NCBI GenBank assembly: GCA_041686485.1
Contig: JAWLDT010000034.1
Location: 1 to 26,113 of the forward strand
Direction: 5' to 3'
DNA length: 26,113 nucleotides
From: PUPG01 sp041686485
GTDB taxonomy: Bacteria > Bacteroidota > Bacteroidia > Bacteroidales > UBA7960
A program made the position numbers and the translations under genes. Positions 16,391-23,161 of the stretch are shown piece after piece; within the stretch, counting starts at the first letter, position 1, and every line of letters begins with the position of its first letter. The notes under the pieces were generated by a model. It did not search any database. It was not told where the DNA came from and saw only the letters and a list, made by a program, of their open reading frames with translations.

Positions 16391-17710
16391 TCAGTCGTGA
16401 TTATAAAAAAACCCCAGGTTGCGCAAACCCTGATGCACTTCAGGGTTTTGCATAAAGAGCTCCCAGAGCAATCCCGACCGGTAATTTTCTATCATAACCA
16501 CAATAGGTCCCTGGTCAATGGCAATATAATTATCGGCATACCAGTCGTGATGGATCGAAAAGGCATCATAAAATCCATACTCGCCCCAAAGCTTGTCCCC
16601 CTTTTCCTCATAGAAAAACCGCAAGGCTTTCATCGACGCTTCCGGTGTATAAGGGAAGGAAGAAAGCGCAGCCGTAGGTGCGATGACACCCATGTCGTTG
16701 ACAGGGCTGTGCGCTGAATAGCCCTTATGGTTGTCGCTTGCTGTCAATCCCCAGCATGCTTGCGAATATCCTTCGAAATCATTGGGGTTCTCGATACAAT
16801 GCCGGTAATTGATCAGGGTGTGATTGCGGTTCTGTTTCCAATAGCTGGTATACTCATCGTGTAAACCACGGGGGTCAAGCCCAAGGAATGAATAGTGCGA
16901 GAAGAACAGTGGCCCCCCATAGGGAAACCCCAGGGGAAGCCCGATGCCATAATAGGTTTCACCGTTGTAATAATTGTCGCTGTCTTTCCATCCTTGATGG
17001 TATACGTCGGCACTAATTGGGTTAGTCGGCGAAGAGGCGGCAATCACATAGGTAATAAGGCATTCGTCGTACCCTTTAACCGGATGATCCATAGCCCAGT
17101 CATGATTGGGCGACCAATGCCAGTATAGAACATTCTCTCCCCTGGTATACCATTCCCAATCGACCTCATGCCAAAGCCGGGTAATGGTAGTTCTAAGGTA
17201 TTCCTCTGCGGAGTTGTCGGCCGTAAAATATTCCCTTGCAGTAAGCAGTCCCTGTAAAAGAAAGGCTGTTTCCACAATATCACCCCCATCGTCTTCCGGA
17301 CTGAATGGGCGTGTCTCGCCTGTCGAACCATAGTACCAGTGCGACCAGGCGCCATGATAACGATCACAGGTATCCAGAAAGTTGACAATACGTGTCAGCT
17401 GTTCCACCGCCTCATCGCGGGTGACAAACTCCCGCTCCACACCGGCTATGATAGCCATCATTCCGAAGCCCGTCCCACCAGTTGTGACCACATCATTAGA
17501 GTAACTCCTCTCATCGCTCCGCTCCACCGCCATACCTGCCACAGGATGCGCAAAATCAGTGAAATATTTCAGGGTGTAGCGTTGCGTTTTTTCAAGCAAT
17601 TCTTCATCTGACAACCTGTTGCCGTTCATTATATTACTGCAGCCCACAACCAGCAACAGAACAGGAAACAGGATAAGCAATCTGTAAAGGATTTTTGTAG
17701 AGCAGTTCAT
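16391..17710 (-). CDS. GH144 family (glucoamylase-like) beta-1,2-glucanase lipoprotein, copy 1
   Basis: A 439-residue lipoprotein (lipobox VVGC, Cys24) of the Pfam 'Glycoamylase' family, which CAZy classes as GH144, endo- or exo-acting beta-1,2-glucanases with an (alpha/alpha)6 fold. Visible blocks are TTGGTGFGMMAIIAGVER, RYHGAWSHWYYG, EDDGGDIVETAFLLQGLLTA, NVLYWHWSPNHDW, GYDECLITYVIA, FFSHYSFLGLDPRG, ACWGLTASD, GVIAPTAALSSFPYTP and AIDQGPIVVMIENYRSGLLW. Candidate catalytic or substrate-binding acids are Asp140, Asp144, Glu147 and Glu216; the spacing 4-3-69 agrees with residues I remember as important in the Chitinophaga enzyme SGL. It should cut beta-1,2-glucan to sophoro-oligosaccharides for the GH3 enzyme downstream. 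A sister copy lies at 21507-22913. It has a 201-bp upstream gap with a tandem repeat, so it may have its own promoter. Confidence 0.93.
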   Translation of the reverse strand: MNCSTKILYRLLILFPVLLLVVGCSNIMNGNRLSDEELLEKTQRYTLKYFTDFAHPVAGMAVERSDERSYSNDVVTTGGTGFGMMAIIAGVEREFVTRDEAVEQLTRIVNFLDTCDRYHGAWSHWYYGSTGETRPFSPEDDGGDIVETAFLLQGLLTAREYFTADNSAEEYLRTTITRLWHEVDWEWYTRGENVLYWHWSPNHDWAMDHPVKGYDECLITYVIAASSPTNPISADVYHQGWKDSDNYYNGETYYGIGLPLGFPYGGPLFFSHYSFLGLDPRGLHDEYTSYWKQNRNHTLINYRHCIENPNDFEGYSQACWGLTASDNHKGYSAHSPVNDMGVIAPTAALSSFPYTPEASMKALRFFYEEKGDKLWGEYGFYDAFSIHHDWYADNYIAIDQGPIVVMIENYRSGLLWELFMQNPEVHQGLRNLGFFYNHD

Positions 17711-17731
17711 GTGTTGATGTTTTGTCGAAAT

Positions 17732-17771
17732 GTCTAAAGGTCTAAAGGTCTAAAAATCAAACGGTCTAAAG
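17732..17771. repeat. Tandem 8-bp repeat GTCTAAAG (about 5 units)
   Basis: Units start at 17732, 17740, 17748, 17756 (degenerate: ATCAAACG) and 17764; the first, second and fifth are exact GTCTAAAG and the third differs by one base. The array lies 22-61 bp before the GH144 copy 1 start, within the 201-bp gap behind the EEP gene. It may alter promoter spacing or leader RNA length when the unit number changes. Confidence 0.85.
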
Positions 17772-17911
17772 ATTGAAGAAATAGAATATTGACGGGTTAC
17801 GAAGTTTATGGTTTTCAACATTCATTTTTATGTGTTTAAGCGTTTTTTAAGTAGCGCAAATGAGGCATGCGTAGTTTCACCAGACTTATGCTGTTATTCG
17901 TTACCATAATG

Positions 17912-20900
17912 TTAATACACAAGCAGTTTTTGGACCTGTATTTCGCTGTGTTTTATTACGTGGACAATATATACACCGGGATGCAATGCGGAGATGTCAA
18001 CATTGGCTACCCCTGTTTTCGCATTTTCCCTTTGGAGGGGTTTGCCGTTGATATCGTAAAGCACTATGGCAGACCCCGGTGCAGACCATATTGTAACCGT
18101 TGCCGTTGCCGGGTTGGGATACATGCTGAAAGTTTCGTTCCTATTCTGCACAGTTGGTACATCAGTAGGTTCATCCGTAAAACCTACCAAATCAAGGTAT
18201 ATCTTCGCACTTTGCGGGTATACGACATCCTTTTCAAACAGGATGTCGATTTTTTGTATTTCTTGCATATCCGGATGGTTGTCGGCCCAGGAAGCCAGTT
18301 CCATCTCCGCAACAGGCATCTTAAACCGTTGCCATTCGGTTCCGGCATCCATGTATGCAAAACTTTCACCATCAACACCCTCATATCCTTCCACATCCTG
18401 CAGTCGCAGTTTGATATCTGACACCTCCGTGTCGGCCTTCAGGTATACAACGATATGCGAATAATCACTAAGATCAACCGGAGGGTAAGCCCACATATAG
18501 TATAGCGTATATGTATCGGTATGTTCGAGGTCGTACTCCAGTTCCAGTACTACCCCGCCAAACTCCCCCTCTCCGGAAATGTCAACAGCGTTGAGGCTCC
18601 CTGCCGGCACAAACCCGGGTATTTCACGAAAGCCTCCCACATTGGTATACGCCGTTCCGTTTTCCACTATGGTAAAGTCGCTGTAGATAAAATAATCAAC
18701 ATCATCCATTCCCCAACCCGAGAGGTTCACCCCCATTCCGTCGATCAGAAGCTCTGCTTCCATCGGGCCTGTTTCTGCAGGAGAAAAGGTAATAGTAATC
18801 TCAGCGGTTTCAAAAAGACCAAGCTCAAGCATACCGTCAAAACCCTCCACTTCAAAACTGGCCGCATCGGGTCCTGTGAGCTGCAGGTTATCTTCTTCAA
18901 GGATCCATGTACCCCCTCCCCTGTTCTGTATTGTGATGGCTTTGGGTTCCGATGTTGTGTTAATTGGTTGCTGGCCGAAGTCGATTGAATCGGTATCGGC
19001 TCCGGGAATGGGCGAATCACCCGGTTCCGAGAGATGGATGTCATCGAAATCCCATGAAACAATATTATTGGTGATACCGTCGAAAACCCAGGCGAGTCGA
19101 AAACTGTCACTCCCCACCCCATGTTCCGGGGTATCAACCACGGCAAAGAGTTCTGAAGGCTCAATATCCCCCGGATCAACCCATTCATGGATCACATGTT
19201 CGTTGCCATCAGCAATGGTGATGACACTTAATGTATATTGGCCGGGCTCCTGAAAATTCTGCACCCTGTATTTGAACGAAAACGCCAGGGTATCCATACC
19301 TTCTGTTACAATCTCAGGAGTAATCAGATAAAAACGGCCGGTCTTTTCGGGCTGCCACCAAAAAACCATTTCAGGCGGCTCGCCTCCCGCATTGTTAAGG
19401 TTAAACGCCTCCCAGTTCCTGGTATCGCTCTCCCATCCTAAAGGAACACCCCCCTGTACCAGTGCAGAGAAATCTTCTTCCCATGGTAACTCAGTAATAG
19501 TGGGGTCAAAGCATTCACCCGTGATATCAACGGTTTTTTCGTGTATTGTAAGCGATACACTATGTTCACCAACACTCTGTGGCGCAAACACCAGGTATAT
19601 GTCAGTGCTCTCACCGCTTTCCAGTTCGACGTTGCCAGCAATAGAGTGTAATACGTAATGGTCAGCTCCGTCGCCTGTAATCTCAATATCTTCGGGATGT
19701 ATAGACACGACCCCTCCTCCGATATTTTCCAGTACGATCGTCAAAGAATCTGACCCGGTATCGATCTGTTGCAACCCAAAATCATATTCTCCGGGTGATG
19801 CAGACAGGGCAGGAAGGGCATGTAAGGCAATATTGTCTATGGCCCACTTGTCAATGTGGTCCGAAACACCTTCGAACACCCAGGCAAGATAGAGCCGGTC
19901 AGCGTCAACACCATGTTCTTCGCTATTTATCCGGAACGACTGTTCACCAGGCATGATGTCTTCCGGGTCGGTCCATTCCGCCACCAGGTATTCCTGATCG
20001 TCAGCGATCGTCACAAGCCGCATGGAATACATTTCCGGATTGTCATCATTTTCAGCAAAATGCCGAAAGTTAACCAGCATACTGTCAAGTCCGGTCGTTT
20101 GCAAGGGTGGCGACATCGCATAGAAAGTACCTTCCAGGTCGGACTCCCCGGCAAAAACCAGTTCCGGTGGATTGCCACCTGCGTAAGCGGAGTTTTTAAC
20201 ACCCCAGTCGGCGGTATTGGTACTCCATCCAAATGGCAAAGAGTCTACCCCGGTACCTTCAAAATCTTCATACCAGGGAAAGTTGAAGATGGTGGCATCA
20301 AAACCTTCGCCACTGATGATAGCATCATTGGCATAATCCGTATCTTCATCCTCTTTGAAGTTTCTCAACGGCAGCAACCTGCTCATATCATCATCATCCT
20401 GTACCGTCAAAACTACTTCTTTGTTCCCTGTGGTTTGCGGGGCAAAAATGACCTCCGTTGCAACACTATCCTGGGGTTGCAGCTCTACACTTTCTTCAAA
20501 GGTGTTTAGCACAAAGTCCACATCGTCTGCCAACAGGTCAAAAGTGGCAAACACACCAAAATGATCATTTTCCATTTCAGGGTCTTCATGTTCCTGGTCC
20601 ATAACGATCTCTGCCGATAGCGGAACAAGGTGATCGATACTTGCCTTATTAAAAAAGACATAATCGATCCTTCGCATCTGATGCCCCAGGCGGTGGTTAA
20701 GTGTCGCATGTTCGGGACCGAGGTGGTTCTCATGGAACAACGGATAGACATCCTGTAGGGTTTCATACATCTGTTGCATCTCATCCCAGTCAGGGTTGGC
20801 GTTGAAGTCACCGGTAACAAAAATGAATTCCTCATTACTGGTTTCTTCAATAAAATCGAGAAGATCGTCAATCTGCTCTTCACGGATATGGTGATCAATT

Positions 20901-21496
20901 GGGGTATGGTGCAAGTGGGTGTTATACATATCCACGGTATGTCCGTTGACATTGATCCTTGCATGAATCGCATTGCGATAATAGCTCAACGGCTTCAGTG
21001 CACGAAAATTTGTTTCTTCGATGGGGTAACGGCTCACTATCGCATTTCCGAAACGGTGTACCTGATCTTCATCATCCACTGAATCAAAATAATAGTAAAA
21101 CCCAAGCGAGTCAGCCATCTGCATGGCCTGATTATCAAGATTCTCATGCTGCAAAACCTCCTGAAGCCCTATAACATCCACTTCCATGTTCCTGATCTCT
21201 TCCAGCATAAAAGCAAATCGGCCGGACCAGTCGCCGTCGTCGTTTTCAATGTTATAGGAAAGAACAGATAAATGGGTTGTTTGGGCCTGTTTTCCCTGGA
21301 GAACAACATCCTCGGGATGGACCAGCAGGGGTACATCACCCATGTTTTTTATCATAAATATTTGTTCATCCGATTCCGTGAGTGTTTGTTGCGGCTGGAA
21401 GGTAAAGGATACGGGGTTTATCCCTGTCTGTGCATGTATTCCGGCAGCAGTTAACAAAAGGAGCAGTAAAAAGACCAATCGTAGATAACTTTTCAT
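17912..21496 (-). CDS. Giant T9SS-secreted EEP-fold phosphoesterase with ASH, adhesin-like and glycan-binding modules
   Basis: A 1194-residue secreted protein. I use the ATG at 21496, where a signal peptide starts (MKSYLRLVFLLLLLLTAAGIHAQ); an ATG at 21505 is possible, and one at 21580 would overlap the GH144 gene by 74 bp. The catalytic part (about 74-320) is an endonuclease/exonuclease/phosphatase domain with all key motifs: SYNIE (Asn82), GLQEV (Glu113), NTHLH (Asn192, His194), GDFNAN (229-234), RRIDYVF (Asp278) and NDHFG (Asp311, His312). It sits between two halves of an ASH-like beta domain. After it come two 'PW-EDF...GW' jelly-roll modules (about 405 and 675), two more ASH-like domains (about 575 and 835), a module shared with the glycan-binding protein (935-1110), and a T9SS type A sorting domain (MYPNPATATV...QKLLVY). 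It lies 10 bp behind GH144 copy 2. A phosphodiesterase or phosphatase acting on a glycan-bound group is an inference; a secreted nuclease is the main alternative. Confidence 0.9.
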   Translation of the reverse strand: MKSYLRLVFLLLLLLTAAGIHAQTGINPVSFTFQPQQTLTESDEQIFMIKNMGDVPLLVHPEDVVLQGKQAQTTHLSVLSYNIENDDGDWSGRFAFMLEEIRNMEVDVIGLQEVLQHENLDNQAMQMADSLGFYYYFDSVDDEDQVHRFGNAIVSRYPIEETNFRALKPLSYYRNAIHARINVNGHTVDMYNTHLHHTPIDHHIREEQIDDLLDFIEETSNEEFIFVTGDFNANPDWDEMQQMYETLQDVYPLFHENHLGPEHATLNHRLGHQMRRIDYVFFNKASIDHLVPLSAEIVMDQEHEDPEMENDHFGVFATFDLLADDVDFVLNTFEESVELQPQDSVATEVIFAPQTTGNKEVVLTVQDDDDMSRLLPLRNFKEDEDTDYANDAIISGEGFDATIFNFPWYEDFEGTGVDSLPFGWSTNTADWGVKNSAYAGGNPPELVFAGESDLEGTFYAMSPPLQTTGLDSMLVNFRHFAENDDNPEMYSMRLVTIADDQEYLVAEWTDPEDIMPGEQSFRINSEEHGVDADRLYLAWVFEGVSDHIDKWAIDNIALHALPALSASPGEYDFGLQQIDTGSDSLTIVLENIGGGVVSIHPEDIEITGDGADHYVLHSIAGNVELESGESTDIYLVFAPQSVGEHSVSLTIHEKTVDITGECFDPTITELPWEEDFSALVQGGVPLGWESDTRNWEAFNLNNAGGEPPEMVFWWQPEKTGRFYLITPEIVTEGMDTLAFSFKYRVQNFQEPGQYTLSVITIADGNEHVIHEWVDPGDIEPSELFAVVDTPEHGVGSDSFRLAWVFDGITNNIVSWDFDDIHLSEPGDSPIPGADTDSIDFGQQPINTTSEPKAITIQNRGGGTWILEEDNLQLTGPDAASFEVEGFDGMLELGLFETAEITITFSPAETGPMEAELLIDGMGVNLSGWGMDDVDYFIYSDFTIVENGTAYTNVGGFREIPGFVPAGSLNAVDISGEGEFGGVVLELEYDLEHTDTYTLYYMWAYPPVDLSDYSHIVVYLKADTEVSDIKLRLQDVEGYEGVDGESFAYMDAGTEWQRFKMPVAEMELASWADNHPDMQEIQKIDILFEKDVVYPQSAKIYLDLVGFTDEPTDVPTVQNRNETFSMYPNPATATVTIWSAPGSAIVLYDINGKPLQRENAKTGVANVDISALHPGVYIVHVIKHSEIQVQKLLVY

Positions 21497-21506
21497 AGAA
21501 AACATA

Positions 21507-22913
21507 TTAATAAAGTTGGTCCTGTTTTGATTCATCGTAATAGAAGTCGAGCCTTTCCAGTCCATTAAGGACCTCTTCATTTTTCATAAAGACATCCCAC
21601 AGCAGACCACTTCTGTAATTTTCTATCATGACCACAATGGGCCCCTGGTCAATAGCAATATAGCTGTCGGCAAACCAATTCTCGTCGAAATTGAATGCAT
21701 CATAGAAGCCATAGGGGCCCCAGAGATCATTGTATAGATAGTAGTAAAATGTATTGAGTGCCTTCAGGCTTTCATCGGGTGTGTAGGGCATTGATGCCAG
21801 TGCCGCTGTTGGCGCAATGGTACCGTTATCTTCACCCCAGTAGCCGTAAGGGGCGTGTGCCTGGTAGCCAACAACAGGGTCGTCGCTGGCTGTGAGCCCC
21901 CAGAGCGAGTCACTGTAATGGCAGTGGTCCCCGGGGTTTACCTTGCAATAGTGGTGGTTGATAAGGCTATGATTGCGGTTTTGTTTCCAATAATCCGCAT
22001 ACTCATCATGCAGACCGCGCGGGTCGAGGCCAAGGAAAGAATAGTGGGCAAAAAATAGCGGGCCGCCAAATGGAGGGCCGAGGGGCAGTTCCATATAATA
22101 ATATTGATTATTATTTACCATCTCCCCATTATTTGCCCATCCATGATGATATACCTGCGGGTCGACAGGATGTGTTGGTGAAGCTGCAGCCAATACATAG
22201 ATGATCATCGTCTCGTTCCATCCCCGTATTTGCATGTTCATGTCAAAACCATAATTGGGCGACCAGTGCCAATACAGCACATTCTGATCCTGTGTGTACC
22301 ACTGCCAGTCAACACCGTGCCATAACTGATCAACCAGATCCCTTAGTGCCGTTTCCTCGGGCGTATCGTGGTCGAAATACTCGCGGGCTGCAATGAGCCC
22401 CTGAACAAGGAAGGCTGTCTCAACCAGGTCACCGCCATCATCCTTGTCACTAAAAGGAATGGCATCCCCTGTGGTACCATCCATCCAGTGTGCCCATGCA
22501 CCATGAAAACGGTCGGCTTCCTCCAAAAAATGGCCTATCTGCAGCACCCTGTCGCGTACTTCGTCTCTACCGAGAAAACCACGTTCAACCCCGGCAATCA
22601 ATGCCATAATACCAAAACCGGTACCACCGCTGGTAACCAGGTTACCCGAAGTGTTTCGTTCCCTGGCCATACCCGAATTCGGCTCCGCAAAATCCCAGAA
22701 ATACCCGATCGTCTTCTCCTGGACCAAATCAAGCAGCTCCTCTTCAGGCAGTTCATCCTCTATCACACGCACAAGTTCAGGACAATCGTCATTATTATCC
22801 GGGGGGCCATTCCCATTATCCGTATCATCGTCGTTTTTAGAACATGAGCTGGAAATGGTCACAAAAAATACAGCCATAAATAAACTCAAAGAAACCCTCA
22901 TGTGCAAAATCAT
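21507..22913 (-). CDS. GH144 family (glucoamylase-like) beta-1,2-glucanase lipoprotein, copy 2
   Basis: A 468-residue paralogue of the enzyme at 16391-17710. The signal MRVSLSLFMAVFFVTISSSC gives a lipobox cysteine at 24 (counting from ATG 22913; ATG 22901 is also possible), followed by a D/N/G/P-rich tether of about 20 residues (KNDDDTDNGNGPPDNNDD) that suggests surface exposure. Family blocks are the same: TSGGTGFGIMALIAGVER, DDGGDLVETAFLVQGLIAA, NVLYWHWSPNYGFDM, GWNETMIIYVLAAASP, FFAHYSFLGLDPRG and AIDQGPIVVMIENYRSGLLWDVF. Candidate acids Asp158, Asp162, Glu165 and Glu234 keep the 4-3-69 spacing of copy 1. The longer acidic tether suggests this copy may act on polymer outside the cell, with copy 1 on shorter chains. 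First enzyme behind the regulator; a 248-bp gap precedes it and should hold the main promoter. Confidence 0.93.
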   Translation of the reverse strand: MILHMRVSLSLFMAVFFVTISSSCSKNDDDTDNGNGPPDNNDDCPELVRVIEDELPEEELLDLVQEKTIGYFWDFAEPNSGMARERNTSGNLVTSGGTGFGIMALIAGVERGFLGRDEVRDRVLQIGHFLEEADRFHGAWAHWMDGTTGDAIPFSDKDDGGDLVETAFLVQGLIAAREYFDHDTPEETALRDLVDQLWHGVDWQWYTQDQNVLYWHWSPNYGFDMNMQIRGWNETMIIYVLAAASPTHPVDPQVYHHGWANNGEMVNNNQYYYMELPLGPPFGGPLFFAHYSFLGLDPRGLHDEYADYWKQNRNHSLINHHYCKVNPGDHCHYSDSLWGLTASDDPVVGYQAHAPYGYWGEDNGTIAPTAALASMPYTPDESLKALNTFYYYLYNDLWGPYGFYDAFNFDENWFADSYIAIDQGPIVVMIENYRSGLLWDVFMKNEEVLNGLERLDFYYDESKQDQLY

Positions 22914-23081
22914 ATTTTAAAATGTGTATCATGCCATCATACATAGCAACTTGCAAAAACACTAAACATATAGCTTTATCCCTTTATAAATTTACGACGT
23001 GAAAAAACAGGGTGCAAATTCTGGAAAGTATACCATTTTCTCATCGTATATTCCCCTATAAAAATAAACTTCACAACACCA

Positions 23082-23097
23082 CAACAGCATGCTGTTG
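23082..23097. promoter_or_regulatory. 16-bp perfect palindrome, candidate operator
   Basis: CAACAGCATGCTGTTG is its own reverse complement. It lies 169 bp upstream of the first GH144 ATG and 65 bp behind the regulator stop, in the gap that should hold the promoter of the enzyme operon. Dyad symmetry is what a LuxR-type dimer would bind. A hairpin (6-bp stem, CATG loop) ending the regulator transcript is less likely because no T-run follows. I found no second copy in the other gaps. Confidence 0.4.
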
Positions 23098-23161
23098 AAT
23101 TCTGATAAACAGATTTTTATCCTAACTAAAATGGACAAAAAAACAGGGATGGTAATTGATG

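Noticed and set aside
16391..17710. Starch-degrading glucoamylase (GH15) function for the two 'glucoamylase' genes
   Set aside because: The sequence blocks match the GH144/Glycoamylase Pfam group rather than GH15, and no alpha-glucan enzymes (GH13, GH97, GH31) are present in the locus.
17732..17771. CRISPR array
   Set aside because: Units are 8 bp and directly adjacent without spacers; no cas genes are present.
19856..20509. A 217-codon plus-strand open frame opposite the EEP protein
   Set aside because: It is antisense to the adhesin-like modules of the EEP gene and shows no motifs of its own; shadow frame.
21497..21580. Longer start of the EEP gene at ATG 21580
   Set aside because: It overlaps the end of the GH144 gene by 74 bp and delays the signal peptide; ATG 21496 (or 21505) gives a normal signal peptide 1-10 bp behind the GH144 stop.
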